Shown here in pieces: positions 45,240 to 54,607 of a DNA stretch of 64,000 nucleotides. This DNA comes from Maricaulis maris (GTDB taxonomy: Bacteria; Pseudomonadota; Alphaproteobacteria; Caulobacterales; Maricaulaceae). Made by a program: the position numbers and the translations under genes. Where the stretch lies: the NCBI RefSeq assembly GCF_003634045.1, contig NZ_RBIM01000004.1, positions 310,001-374,000 on the forward strand, read 5' to 3'. How positions within the stretch are numbered: the stretch's first letter is position 1; each line of letters opens with the position of its first letter. The notes beneath the pieces were generated by a model, which ran no database searches, was not told the origin of the DNA, and worked only from the letters and a program-made list of their open reading frames with translations.

Positions 45240-46121
45240 ATGCGCGCACCCCTGATCGCCAGCCTGTTTGCCGGCCTGGCCGTGGTCACAGCTTGCGAAA
45301 GCCAGCTGGCCGCAACGATCGCGGCTCCAGCAGCGCCAGCCTTGGCCCTCACCTGTTTTCGCGAAAACGGCCATGCCATGCTCGCCGCGCACCGCGGTGG
45401 ACCGGCGGCTGGGTATCCGGAAAACGCCCTGTCCAGTCTACAACGTCTGGCCGACCTCGGCGTGCTTTATGCCGAAGTCGACGTCCGCCGCTCGGTCGAT
45501 GGCACGCTCTTCCTGCTGCATGACGACACACTCGATCGCACCACCACCGGCCAGGGCGATGCGGAAGGCCAAGACTGGTCGGAGCTTTCCGGCTTTCAAT
45601 TGCGTGACAATGACGGGCAACTGACCGAAGAGCGCATTCCCACCCTCGCCGACGCCGTCAATATCGCGCGCGTCAATGGTGTCATTCTCAATCTCGACCT
45701 GAAATCCGTCGATGCCACCGAGATTGTGTCATTCATCCATGATCACGACGCCCGTGATCTGGTCGCCATCATCGCCTACACCGTGGACGATGCAGCGGCC
45801 TTGCATGCCCTCGATCCGGGCCTTGTGCTGTCGGTTCCGAATGAACTCGCCGCTCTCGCTGCCGCCGGCGTCAATCTCGAGACAAGCTATATCTGGCTGG
45901 GAACCGGTGCGATCGACGCCAGTGCCGACGCCGCCCTGGCAGGGCAGGGACTGGAAAGCTCCGCTGGCCTGTTCCGCCGGGAAGACGGCAGCGCCGATCC
46001 ATATCTGGAAGCCCGAGCCGCCGGCATTGAACTTCTTTCCATCGATAATGTGGATGCTGCTGTTGCCGCACTGGGCGGATCCGCGCAGCTGAAGGACCAG
46101 ATTGCCACCTGTGCGCCCTAG
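45240..46121 (+). CDS. Glycerophosphodiester phosphodiesterase, probable lipoprotein
   Basis: A 293-residue exported GDPD-fold enzyme. The signal ends in VTAC, a lipobox with Cys19. Catalytic blocks are AAHRGG, YPENALSSL, AEVDVRRSVDGTLFLLHDDTLDRTTTG and ILNLDLKS. It hydrolyses glycerophosphodiesters released from phospholipids to glycerol 3-phosphate, probably in the periplasm. AAAGGAG lies 6 bases upstream of the ATG. Lipid attachment is inferred from the lipobox alone. Confidence 0.88.
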   Translation: MRAPLIASLFAGLAVVTACESQLAATIAAPAAPALALTCFRENGHAMLAAHRGGPAAGYPENALSSLQRLADLGVLYAEVDVRRSVDGTLFLLHDDTLDRTTTGQGDAEGQDWSELSGFQLRDNDGQLTEERIPTLADAVNIARVNGVILNLDLKSVDATEIVSFIHDHDARDLVAIIAYTVDDAAALHALDPGLVLSVPNELAALAAAGVNLETSYIWLGTGAIDASADAALAGQGLESSAGLFRREDGSADPYLEARAAGIELLSIDNVDAAVAALGGSAQLKDQIATCAP

Positions 46122-46184
46122 CAAGACGACAGCCCCGCCCCACATAGGCAGCAGACAGTCGCGCCATTCATACAGGATCACACA

Positions 46185-47159
46185 ATGAGCCACTCAATCC
46201 GCATCCACGAGACTGGCAGTCCTGCGGTCATGAAGCTGGTCAACACCAATCCGGCGACACCCGGCCCCGGTCAGCTCCTCATCCGCCATGCGGCAATCGG
46301 CGTGAACTATATCGATACTTATCACCGGTCCGGCCTCTATCCCGTTCCGCTGCCCAGCGGTATCGGACTGGAGGCAGCCGGCATCGTTGAAGCGGTCGGA
46401 GCGGATACCGACGGTTTTGCACCCGGTGACAGGGTCGCTTACGGCAATGGTCCGATTGGCGCCTACGCCACCCTTAACCTGGTCGCCGCCAATCGCGTTG
46501 CCAAACTCCCGCCAGGCGTCGATTTCGAGTCCGCCGCCGCGATCATGCTCAAGGGTATGACAGCGCGGTATTTGCTCAAGGAGACCTATCCGGTCCAACC
46601 CGGTGACACGATCCTCTATCATGCCGCCGCCGGTGGGGTGGGCCTGTTGATGTGCCAGTGGGCGCGCGATCTCGATGTCACCCTGATCGGCACCGCCAGT
46701 ACCGATGAAAAATGTGCCCTCGCCCTGTCGATGGGGGCGACCCACATGATCAATTCAACACGCGAGGATATTGTTGCCCGCGTGCGCGAGATCACGGGCG
46801 GTAAAGGTGTCCCGGTCGTCTATGACGGGGTTGGCAAGGCGACTTTCGAAATATCCCTGGACTGCCTGCAACCGCGTGGCTTGCTCGCAACCTTCGGCAA
46901 TGCGTCAGGACCGGTCACGGGCGTTGATCTGGGAATATTGACGCAGAAAGGCTCGCTCTATGTCACCCGGCCATCACTGGGACATTATGTTGCCAGCGAT
47001 GATGCCCTTGCCGCCAATACAGCAGACGTTTTTGATGCTGTTGCACGCGGTGCGCTGAACATCACCATCAACCAGCGATATGGCTTGGACGAAGCCGTGC
47101 GGGCCCATGAAGACCTTGAAAGCCGACGAACGACAGGGGCCAGCATCCTGATCCCCTAA
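46185..47159 (+). CDS. Quinone oxidoreductase (zeta-crystallin-like, NADPH-dependent)
   Basis: A 324-residue medium-chain dehydrogenase without structural zinc. Motifs: GVNYIDTYHRSGLYPVPLPSGIGLEAAGIVEAVG, the dinucleotide site YHAAAGGVGLLMCQWA, and GVPVVYDGVGKATFE. The order and length fit QorA-type quinone reductases that reduce quinones with NADPH. It converges on rho with a 13-bp gap and has no other partner in view. Confidence 0.9.
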   Translation: MSHSIRIHETGSPAVMKLVNTNPATPGPGQLLIRHAAIGVNYIDTYHRSGLYPVPLPSGIGLEAAGIVEAVGADTDGFAPGDRVAYGNGPIGAYATLNLVAANRVAKLPPGVDFESAAAIMLKGMTARYLLKETYPVQPGDTILYHAAAGGVGLLMCQWARDLDVTLIGTASTDEKCALALSMGATHMINSTREDIVARVREITGGKGVPVVYDGVGKATFEISLDCLQPRGLLATFGNASGPVTGVDLGILTQKGSLYVTRPSLGHYVASDDALAANTADVFDAVARGALNITINQRYGLDEAVRAHEDLESRRTTGASILIP

Positions 47160-47172
47160 CATTTGCTCAGCC

Positions 47173-48483
47173 TTACGTGTTCATCGAGTCGAAGAACTCG
47201 TCATTGGTCTTGGTCTGACGCAGCTTGTCGAGCAGGAACTCGATCGCATCCTGGGCACCCATCGGGTTAAGGATGCGGCGCAGCACATACATTTTCTGAA
47301 GCTGGCCACGATCCACCAGGAGTTCCTCTTTCCGGGTACCGGATTTGAGGATGTCGATGGCCGGGAAGACGCGTTTGTCAGCCACCTTGCGATCAAGCAC
47401 GACTTCCGAGTTACCCGTACCCTTGAACTCTTCGAAGATGACTTCATCCATCCGCGAACCGGTATCGATCAGCGCTGTGGCGATAATGGTCAGCGATCCG
47501 CCATGCTCAATATTCCGGGCGGCACCGAAGAAACGTTTCGGGCGCTGCAACGCATTGGCATCAACACCACCGGTCAACACCTTGCCCGAGGACGGAACAA
47601 CCGTGTTGTAGGCCCGACCAAGTCGCGTAATCGAGTCGAGCAAGATCACCACATCGCGGCCGTGCTCGACCAGTCGTTTGGCCTTTTCAATAACCATTTC
47701 AGCAACCTGAACGTGGCGCGTGGCCGGTTCATCGAAGGTCGAGGAAATCACCTCACCCTTCACGGTCCGCTGCATGTCGGTCACTTCTTCCGGACGTTCA
47801 TCAATCAAGAGCACCATCAGATAACAATCCGGGTGATTGCTCTCGATGGCGTGGGCAATGTTCTGCAACAGGACCGTCTTGCCGGTCCGGGGCGGTGCCA
47901 CGATCAGTCCGCGCTGGCCCTTGCCGAGCGGCGAGACAATATCGATGACCCGACCGGAACGATCCTTCACCGTCGGATCGGCCAGCTCCATGTTGAAGCG
48001 GCTTTCGGGATAAAGCGGAGTCAGATTGTCAAAATGGACTTTGTGACGCGCTGATTCCGGGTCCTGGAAATTGATCGTCGAGACCTTGAGCAGTGCGAAA
48101 TAGCGTTCACCGTCACGCGGGCTGCGGATTTCACCCTCAACCGTATCACCGGTCCGCAGGCCGAATTTACGGATCTGGGTCGGCGAAACATAGATATCAT
48201 CGGGTCCGGCCAGATAATTGGACTCCGGCGAGCGCAGGAAACCGAAACCATCCTGCAAGACTTCCAGAACACCCCCGCCATGAATCTCGACATCGCGCTC
48301 GGCCAAGGCCTTGAGAATGGCGAACATCATGCCCTGTTTGCGCAATGAGGAAGCGTTCTCGATTTCGAGCGCCTCGGCAAATTCAAGCAATTCTGTCGGC
48401 TTTTTCTCCTTGAGACCCTGCAGCGTCATGCGCTCCAGACCTTCAAGCAGGGCGGGGACGGGTACGGTATTTTCGTCGGTCAT
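47173..48483 (-). CDS. rho: Transcription termination factor Rho
   Basis: A 436-residue hexameric RNA helicase. The N-terminal helix bundle is followed by an RNA-binding cold-shock-like domain ([22 protein letters not shown]). The ATPase has [17 protein letters not shown] and [14 protein letters not shown], and the late RRILNPMG block. The 223-bp upstream region shows no convincing gene. It lies next to hemJ-hemH-hemE, the Caulobacter order. Confidence 0.97.
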   Translation of the reverse strand: MTDENTVPVPALLEGLERMTLQGLKEKKPTELLEFAEALEIENASSLRKQGMMFAILKALAERDVEIHGGGVLEVLQDGFGFLRSPESNYLAGPDDIYVSPTQIRKFGLRTGDTVEGEIRSPRDGERYFALLKVSTINFQDPESARHKVHFDNLTPLYPESRFNMELADPTVKDRSGRVIDIVSPLGKGQRGLIVAPPRTGKTVLLQNIAHAIESNHPDCYLMVLLIDERPEEVTDMQRTVKGEVISSTFDEPATRHVQVAEMVIEKAKRLVEHGRDVVILLDSITRLGRAYNTVVPSSGKVLTGGVDANALQRPKRFFGAARNIEHGGSLTIIATALIDTGSRMDEVIFEEFKGTGNSEVVLDRKVADKRVFPAIDILKSGTRKEELLVDRGQLQKMYVLRRILNPMGAQDAIEFLLDKLRQTKTNDEFFDSMNT

Positions 48484-48706
48484 GATGATACTATCAGCTC
48501 AAGCACAAGAGCGTGGCCGAACAAGGCCTTACGCGATCAAGCAAGCCGGGCGCCGCCATTGCGGAGGTAACCCGAGAATTGAGGAGCAGACGGGCGCGCT
48601 GTGTTCCACGCGTCTCACGTCACGAAAGAAAGGATCCTGAGAAAGGAGCTTGGAAACCCTTGCCATGCAGGTTGCCCATCGTCAAGCGCCAGCGCAACAC
48701 AGCTGG

Positions 48707-49174
48707 CTAGTTCAGGGCAACTACAGCCACCAATACAATCCCGATCGCGCCCACGAAAGGCAATTCATTGAGCATGCGATAGCGCTTGCCCGGCCAATCA
48801 TTGGTCCCCGCCTGGAAGTGTTTGAACCGCGCGGCAAAAACATGATGCAGGCCGGTCATGGCAATAATCAGCAGGAATTTGGCGATCCAGGCCCAATCCA
48901 GAAAAATTGACCAGCCACCTGCCCGCTCCATATTCGCCCAGACCAGCGCCAAGCCGAACAGCCAGGTGACAATCATGGCGGGGTTCATGATGATTTTGAG
49001 CAGGCGTTGTTCCTGCAGCTTCAGCGTTTCATCAAGCTCACCGCCCGACGTCGCGTCGCAATGATAGACATAGAGCCGCGGCAAATAGAGAAGCCCCGCC
49101 ATCCAGGCAATCACCGCCAGGATGTGGAAAGCCCGCAACCAATCGTATGCTGCCAACAACATGCCCAAATCCAT
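48707..49174 (-). CDS. hemJ: Protoporphyrinogen oxidase HemJ
   Basis: A 155-residue membrane protein with four hydrophobic segments. It contains WLRAFHILAVIAWMAGLLYLPRLYVYH (conserved His and Arg), WLFGLALVWAN, WAWIAKFLLIIAMTGLHHVFA and a last helix ending LVAVVALN. This is the HemJ/UPF0093 pattern, the oxygen-independent PPO of many proteobacteria. It lies just downstream of hemH and hemE, so three late heme steps are clustered. Confidence 0.92.
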   Translation of the reverse strand: MDLGMLLAAYDWLRAFHILAVIAWMAGLLYLPRLYVYHCDATSGGELDETLKLQEQRLLKIIMNPAMIVTWLFGLALVWANMERAGGWSIFLDWAWIAKFLLIIAMTGLHHVFAARFKHFQAGTNDWPGKRYRMLNELPFVGAIGIVLVAVVALN

Positions 49175-49183
49175 TATCTGATA

Positions 49184-50224
49184 TCACGCCGCAGATTGGC
49201 ACGGGCATCCGCTGCAGTCAGCCGGACAAATCCGCTCATGCCCTTCCGGACGCAGGCCCGACCCACCTTGCAAAGCCTCACCAACAAGATTGGCCAAGGC
49301 CTCGATGAAAATCGGATCACTGCCCAGCGCCGGCACGCGGACATAGCTCGAGATCCCCAATTCTTCAGCTATTTTTGCATATTCCTCGTCCAGCTCAACA
49401 AGCGTTTCAATATGTTCCGACACAAAGGCGATTGGCGATAACAGGATGGATTTGCCATCAGCTGCCGCCTTGCGAATGGCCTCATCGGTCGATGGCCCGA
49501 TCCACTCCAATGGCCCCACCCGACTTTGATAACAGGTCTCGACATCCGGAAATTCCGGCAATTGCTGGCGAACCGCCGCAACGGTCTGTTCGACCTGCCA
49601 TTGATAGGGATCACCGGCATCAATGATTTTTTTCGGCAAACCATGAGCCGAGAACAACAAGCGCACATTCTCCGGCCTGCCGGCCTTCTCCCAGGTTTTC
49701 CGGATCAGTGCTGCATGGGCATCGAGAAAAGCGGATTCGGTCGGATAACAACAAATCGCATGCGTTTCCGGACCACCTGCATCGCGCCACGCCTTCAGCG
49801 ATGACCCCGTCGTCGTCGTTGAAAATTGCGGATAGAGCGGCAAAAGCACTGTGTCATCCGGCTGCCAGGCCTTCACTTCGGCCGCAACATCATGGGTGAA
49901 CGGGTGCCAATAGCGCATCGCCGGCCAGATCCGGATGTCATGATCCGGCCATTGCGGTGACAGGTGATCGGCCAAGGCATTGGCCTGCCGGATCGTCTCG
50001 GGCAAAAGCGGTGATCCACCGCCCATCTTGGCATAATTGGCTTTGGCTTCCTTGGCCCGAACGGTTGAAATGAACAGGGCCAGCGCCTCGCGGATCAAGC
50101 CCGGAGCCTGAATGATTGCCGGATCACGAAACAGGTTCCGCAAAAACGGCCGCACAGCATCCGGTCCATCCGGACCGCCCAGATTGAACAGGATAATCGC
50201 GAGTTTCTTGCGCCCGTCGCTCAC
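49184..50224 (-). CDS. hemH: Ferrochelatase
   Basis: A 346-residue enzyme inserting Fe(II) into protoporphyrin IX. Motifs: LAIILFNLGGPDGP, MRYWHPFTHDV, LPLYPQFSTTTTGS, LLFSAHGLPKK (conserved His) and SPIAFVSEHIETLVELDEEY. The GTG at 50224 is preferred because GGGGAG lies 6 bases upstream. A longer ATG frame at 50281 overlaps hemE. A Cys-rich tail (CPADCSGCPCQ) may bind an iron-sulfur cluster, as seen in some ferrochelatases. Confidence 0.94.
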   Translation of the reverse strand: MSDGRKKLAIILFNLGGPDGPDAVRPFLRNLFRDPAIIQAPGLIREALALFISTVRAKEAKANYAKMGGGSPLLPETIRQANALADHLSPQWPDHDIRIWPAMRYWHPFTHDVAAEVKAWQPDDTVLLPLYPQFSTTTTGSSLKAWRDAGGPETHAICCYPTESAFLDAHAALIRKTWEKAGRPENVRLLFSAHGLPKKIIDAGDPYQWQVEQTVAAVRQQLPEFPDVETCYQSRVGPLEWIGPSTDEAIRKAAADGKSILLSPIAFVSEHIETLVELDEEYAKIAEELGISSYVRVPALGSDPIFIEALANLVGEALQGGSGLRPEGHERICPADCSGCPCQSAA

Positions 50225-50240
50225 TGCCAACTCCCCGAAA

Positions 50241-51278
50241 TCAGCCACGGGACCGGATCCGCGCCAATAACTGCTCGACATGGCTTACCGGCACATCCGG
50301 AGTAATGCCATGTCCCAGATTGAAGATATGGGGCCGCCCGGCCCAACTATCCAGCAACCGGTCAATCTCACTGTCGAGCGCTCGCCCTCCAGCTCTCAGC
50401 GCGGCCGGGTCCAGATGCCCCTGCACCGCCATGCCGGCCGGCAGAACCGACTGTATCCAGGCCGGGTCAACCGAAGTGTCAACAGCGATCGCCGTTACAC
50501 CGGTCTCCCGGGCATATCGCGGATACAGCGTACCGGCGCCGCGCGGAAAACCGATGATCGGTACATCAACACCAGCAGCGCGCACCGCTTCGATGATCCG
50601 CTTGGTCGGGCGGATGATCACCCGTTCGAACAGGGGCTGGGGCAAACCCTCCGCCCAGCTATCGAACAGTTTGAGGACTTCGGCACCACACCGGGCCTGC
50701 ATCACCAGATATTCCGCCGTGACATCGGCGATCCGGTCCATCATCGCATCGAATGCTTCGGGATGTTCCCATGCCGCGACCCGGGCCCGGAACCGGTCCT
50801 TCGATCCACCACCCTCGATCATGTAGGTCGCCACCGTCCAAGGCGAACCGGCAAAACCGATCATTGTTGTGGTCTCCGGCAATTGCGGCACCACGCGCTT
50901 GAGCGTTTCACCCACCGGCGCCAGCACGGCCTCGGTCTGATCGGTTCGCAATTGCTCGAACAGCCTGGGGTCGAAGGGTTCAAGCTGCGGACCTTCACCG
51001 GTCACGAACCAGACCTTGCGACCCAGCGCGATCGGCACCAGCAGGATATCGGCAAACAGGATGGACGCATCAAAGCCAAAACGCCGGATTGGCTGCAATG
51101 TCACTTCGGCGGCCAGATCGGGAGAAAAACAGAAATCGATGAAGTTCTTCGCTCGGGAACGAACCTCGCGATACTCGGCGAGATAACGGCCAGCCTGTCG
51201 CATCAGCCAGACAGGCGGTGGTGCGACGGTTTCACCGGCAAGCACCTGAAGCATGGGTTTTTTGATCGTGTCATTCAT
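50241..51278 (-). CDS. hemE: Uroporphyrinogen decarboxylase
   Basis: A 345-residue enzyme making coproporphyrinogen III. Motifs: PPVWLMRQAGRYLAEYR, ILFADILLVPIALG, GFAGSPWTVATYMIEGGGSKD and NLGHGI near the C-terminus. It is the gene beside the Caulobacter origin, and here its start faces the 445-bp non-coding gap. It is followed at 16 bases by hemH. Confidence 0.97.
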   Translation of the reverse strand: MNDTIKKPMLQVLAGETVAPPPVWLMRQAGRYLAEYREVRSRAKNFIDFCFSPDLAAEVTLQPIRRFGFDASILFADILLVPIALGRKVWFVTGEGPQLEPFDPRLFEQLRTDQTEAVLAPVGETLKRVVPQLPETTTMIGFAGSPWTVATYMIEGGGSKDRFRARVAAWEHPEAFDAMMDRIADVTAEYLVMQARCGAEVLKLFDSWAEGLPQPLFERVIIRPTKRIIEAVRAAGVDVPIIGFPRGAGTLYPRYARETGVTAIAVDTSVDPAWIQSVLPAGMAVQGHLDPAALRAGGRALDSEIDRLLDSWAGRPHIFNLGHGITPDVPVSHVEQLLARIRSRG

Positions 51279-51723
51279 CCGCCCTGCTTAGGCATGTCTT
51301 ATCGACGGATCAATCTGTCCCCTTCATCTCTCTAATAATATTAAAAGGATTGTTGAGGTTTGTGGGGGCGTGAATGACGTGGATGATCCGGGTTTTGCCC
51401 GCTGCCCGGGTTAGTATGACCTCAAAATTTTCTTCCACATTGGCTAGCCAAGCGAGAGCGGCAAAAAGAAAATCAGTCTTTTGTCTCAGCCAGTTATCGC
51501 GCATGATTTATGTGGAATGACAGTGGAAAACAGGTTCTTTGGCAAGCATGGCCTGAAAGTTCATCCACAGGCATTTCCACATAGCTGCGGCATGTGGACA
51601 GTGTTGTGGGTTGTTCGTGGTAAGACCGGGTACTACTCACATGTCTCAGGAGCCGATTGCTGAGTTGGGGAAAACAGCCCAACTTATTAACAATTGGTAA
51701 ACGCTAGCCCGGTACCCGGCCTC
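51279..51723. other. Candidate chromosomal replication origin (oriC)
   Basis: A 445-bp non-coding gap between hemE and a DUF299 regulator, the position of Cori in Caulobacter. An AT-rich patch lies at 51331-51350. TCCACA cores occur at 51431-51439, 51561-51569 and 51573-51581 on the plus strand, and 51511-51519 and 51593-51601 on the minus strand, plus a TTTTCCACT-type near-match at 51522-51530. A CtrA-type motif (51687-51701) lies before the next gene. The flanking hemE-hemH and DUF299-maf blocks point away. Boxes deviate from the perfect TTATCCACA, and a 64-residue minus-strand frame inside was rejected. Confidence 0.75.
51687..51701 (+). promoter_or_regulatory. CtrA-type motif in the candidate oriC (7 of 8 consensus bases)
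   Basis: TTAA at 51687-51690, seven bases, then TAAA at 51698-51701, 23 bases before the DUF299 gene start. In Caulobacter CtrA sites inside the origin block initiation in swarmer cells. One base differs from TTAA-N7-TTAA. Confidence 0.5.
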
Positions 51724-52563
51724 ATGCCTCCCACGAATTCTCCTTTTGATACCTGCTTTCACATCCACATGGTCTCGGACTCGACCGGTGAGACCCTGAT
51801 GGAGGTCATGCGGGCCTCGGTTGCCCAGTTTGAAGGAACCAGTCCGCTCGAACATCTCTATGCGCTGGTGCGCTCATCGAAACAGCTTGATCGAGTGCTG
51901 GATGAAGTCGCCGCCTATCCGGGCGTGGTGATGTACACGATCGTCAATGCCGATCTGCGCCGAGAACTGGAAACCCGCTGTGTTGAACTGGGTGTGCCGG
52001 CGATCGCCATTCTTGATCCGATGCTGGCAACACTGAGCGCTTATCTCGGTCGGCCGGTCGCCAGTCGTGCCGGTGCCCAACGATCACTGGATGCTGATTA
52101 CTATCGCCGGATCGACGCGCTGAATTACGCCATGGCGCATGATGATGGCCAGGGGGATGATTTTGAAGGCGCCGATATCGTGTTGCTCGGCGTCAGCCGG
52201 ACCTCGAAAACCCCGACTAGTGTCTATTTGGCCCACCGCGGGTTTCGGGCGGCCAATATCCCGCTGGTCAAGGATGTGCCCTTGCCGCCGGCGATCTTCA
52301 ATCTTCGCAATCCGCTGGTTGTCGGCTTGACGGCGTCGCCGGAGCGGATCGTGCAGATCCGGCGAAACCGCCTGCTCAGCCTCAATGAGGACCGCGACAC
52401 GAATTACATCGATGATTTTGCGGTGCGGGAGGAAATCCTGTTCGCCAAGCGTCTTTACGCTAAACACAAATGGCCGACCATTGATGTCACCCGCCGTTCG
52501 ATCGAGGAAACAGCGGCAAAAATCATCAACCTTCTCATGGAAAAACGGAATCTCACCGTATGA
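51724..52563 (+). CDS. Pyruvate, phosphate dikinase regulatory protein-like (DUF299/PPSR)
   Basis: A 279-residue bifunctional kinase/phosphorylase-type protein. It has FHIHMVSDSTGET at the start, the nucleotide loop GVSRTSKTPTSVYLA near residues 156-170, and LVGLTASPERIVQIRRNRL. The family regulates PEP synthase or pyruvate phosphate dikinase by ADP-dependent phosphorylation. The ATG at 51724 is chosen; a TTG at 51694 would start inside the CtrA motif. It borders the candidate origin, as its Caulobacter counterpart does, and overlaps maf by 4 bases. Confidence 0.93.
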   Translation: MPPTNSPFDTCFHIHMVSDSTGETLMEVMRASVAQFEGTSPLEHLYALVRSSKQLDRVLDEVAAYPGVVMYTIVNADLRRELETRCVELGVPAIAILDPMLATLSAYLGRPVASRAGAQRSLDADYYRRIDALNYAMAHDDGQGDDFEGADIVLLGVSRTSKTPTSVYLAHRGFRAANIPLVKDVPLPPAIFNLRNPLVVGLTASPERIVQIRRNRLLSLNEDRDTNYIDDFAVREEILFAKRLYAKHKWPTIDVTRRSIEETAAKIINLLMEKRNLTV

Positions 52564-53150
52564 CCCGGTTCATCCTGGCCTCCGGCAGCCAGATACGCGC
52601 CCAAATACTCACACAGGCCCACATCCCCTTCGAAGTTATCAAAGCGGATGTTGATGAGAGTGTGATCAAGGCCGAGCGGACGGATCTTGATCCGCGTGAC
52701 ATGGCGCTGTGTCTCGCTGGTGCAAAGGCGGATCCGGTATCACGGGCTTATCCGGATGCCCTGGTCCTGGGTGCCGACCAGACAATGGAGCTGGATGGCG
52801 AATTACTCGACAAATTACCGGATGCAAGTCTGGCGCGCGCCCGTCTGGAAAAAATGCGGGGCCGCCTGCATCAATTGCATTCCGGTCTCGCCATGTTGAA
52901 AAACGGCAAGACGGTGTGGTCCCTGCAACAGACATCGACCATCCGTGTCCGCGATTTCTCGAATGACTTCCTGGAGAACTATCTTCAACAAGCAGGGAGC
53001 GCGTTGACGGCCAGTGTCGGAGCCTACGCCTATGAAGGTTTGGGCGCGCAATTGTTTGAAAGCGTCGATGGTGACTATTACGCCATTCTCGGCTTGCCTC
53101 TTTTGCCGCTGATCGCGGCACTGCGCCAACACGGAGCGCTCGTCACATGA
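52560..53150 (+). CDS. maf: Maf family nucleotide pyrophosphatase
   Basis: A 196-residue house-cleaning pyrophosphatase. It starts ILASGSQIRAQIL (family LASxSxxR block) and has VLGADQTMELDGELLDK (catalytic Asp region) and ALTASVGAYAYEGLGAQLFESVDGDYYAILGLPL. The family hydrolyses dTTP/UTP or 7-methyl-GTP; which applies is not clear. Overlaps both neighbours as ATGA, in a DUF299-maf-aroE-coaE run. Confidence 0.93.
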   Translation: MTRFILASGSQIRAQILTQAHIPFEVIKADVDESVIKAERTDLDPRDMALCLAGAKADPVSRAYPDALVLGADQTMELDGELLDKLPDASLARARLEKMRGRLHQLHSGLAMLKNGKTVWSLQQTSTIRVRDFSNDFLENYLQQAGSALTASVGAYAYEGLGAQLFESVDGDYYAILGLPLLPLIAALRQHGALVT

Positions 53151-53989
53151 CCCCTACCGGTGCGGCCCGACTTGCCGGTGTCACCGGTGACCCGATCTCC
53201 CACTCCCTGTCACCCGTGGTGATGCAGTACTGGATCGAGGCGGCCGGGATTGATGCGCTTTACGCACCATTTCCGATCAAACCGGAAGATTTCGACAGTG
53301 CGGTTCGCGGTCTCGCCAAAACCGGTTGTCGCGGTCTCAATGTGACCCTGCCGCACAAGGAAGCAGCCCTGGAAATTGCGGCAGCAACGTCCTCCACGGC
53401 GCGAGCGGTCGGGGCGGCCAACCTGCTGACATTCACCGCGTCCGGCATCCATGCTGACAATACTGACATTTCCGGGTTTCTCTATGCTCTTGAACCGGCC
53501 AATCTCGATTATACAAAGACCCAGGCGCTGGTGTTCGGCGCCGGCGGTGCGGCGCGAGCCTTGGTCTATGCACTCCTGACAGTCGGGGTCGCGCAAGTGT
53601 CGATCTGTAATCGCAATACCACGCGCGCCCAGGGCTTGGCGCGGGAGATTGCGCCTGATGCCGGTATTATTCCGTGGGATGCCCGCGATGATGCGTTGGC
53701 CGGCAGCAATCTGATCGTCAATGCGACCTCTTTGGGTTTGAACGGCACCGAAGACCTTGTGCTCGACTGGCAGCGGGTGGCACCGGGTAGTGTTGTGTTT
53801 GATTCGGTCTACACACCTTTGAACACGGGATTTCTGGCCGGTGCCCGTCAACGGGGTCTGACCGCGATCGACGGGCTGGACATGCTGATCGGCCAGGCCC
53901 GACCGAGCTTTCAGGCTTTTTACGGCCGACCCGCCCCCCACATTCCCGATCTCCGTGATCGCCTGGTGCGTCGGCTTGAGGCCAAATGA
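53147..53989 (+). CDS. aroE: Shikimate dehydrogenase
   Basis: A 280-residue NADPH-dependent enzyme of aromatic amino-acid synthesis. Motifs: GDPISHSLSPVVM, GLNVTLPHKEAAL (catalytic Lys), DNTDISGFL, the dinucleotide site VFGAGGAARAL and the late DGLDMLIGQARPSFQAFYG. Coupled by ATGA overlaps to maf before it and coaE after it. Confidence 0.95.
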   Translation: MTPTGAARLAGVTGDPISHSLSPVVMQYWIEAAGIDALYAPFPIKPEDFDSAVRGLAKTGCRGLNVTLPHKEAALEIAAATSSTARAVGAANLLTFTASGIHADNTDISGFLYALEPANLDYTKTQALVFGAGGAARALVYALLTVGVAQVSICNRNTTRAQGLAREIAPDAGIIPWDARDDALAGSNLIVNATSLGLNGTEDLVLDWQRVAPGSVVFDSVYTPLNTGFLAGARQRGLTAIDGLDMLIGQARPSFQAFYGRPAPHIPDLRDRLVRRLEAK

Positions 53990-54591
53990 TGTTGCGGGTC
54001 GGGCTGACAGGGTCGATTGGCATGGGAAAATCGGCCACGGCGCAGATCCTGCGCGAGGCTGGCATACCGGTATTCGACTCTGATGCCGCAGTTCATGCCC
54101 TTTACGCGCGAGGTGGAGCGGCGGTCGATGCGGTCGGCCAAGCCTTTCCGGGCGTGGTCATCGATGGCGCGATTGATCGTCGGCGCTTGGCCGAGGCTCT
54201 GAATGCCGACCCTGCCGGCTTCGAGGTTCTGGAGGGTATTGTCCATCCACTCGTCAACGAGGCACGCGAGGCCTTTGTGGCGGAACAGGCGGCGGCTGGA
54301 CACAATATCCTGGTTTTCGACGTGCCGCTCTTGTTTGAAACCGGTGGCGACAAGCATGTCGACGTGGTGATTGTCGTGCATGCCCCGGATGATGTGCGCC
54401 GCGCCCGGGTCTTGCAGCGACCCGGCATGACGGCGGCCAAGCTGGACGCCATTATCGCCCGGCAGCTGGCTGATTCGGTCAAGCTGGAACGTGCCGATCA
54501 CGTCGTGGAAACATCCGGTGGCATCGAGGATGCGCGGCGCCAGGTCGCGACCATCATCACGGCACTGAAACGGCGGGCGGCCGACACGTAG
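53986..54591 (+). CDS. coaE: Dephospho-CoA kinase
   Basis: A 201-residue kinase for the last step of coenzyme A synthesis. P-loop GSIGMGKS at residues 9-16, DSDAAVHALY, then FDVPLLFETGGDKHVDVVIVV and the LID region RVLQRPGMT. Length is normal. ATGA overlap with aroE; dnaQ starts 17 bases later. Confidence 0.95.
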   Translation: MMLRVGLTGSIGMGKSATAQILREAGIPVFDSDAAVHALYARGGAAVDAVGQAFPGVVIDGAIDRRRLAEALNADPAGFEVLEGIVHPLVNEAREAFVAEQAAAGHNILVFDVPLLFETGGDKHVDVVIVVHAPDDVRRARVLQRPGMTAAKLDAIIARQLADSVKLERADHVVETSGGIEDARRQVATIITALKRRAADT

Positions 54592-54607
54592 AACGAGGGC
54601 GGACGAG

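Noticed and set aside
51310-51504. 64-residue minus-strand frame in the hemE-DUF299 gap
   Set aside because: No ribosome site or family, and it covers the candidate oriC patch.
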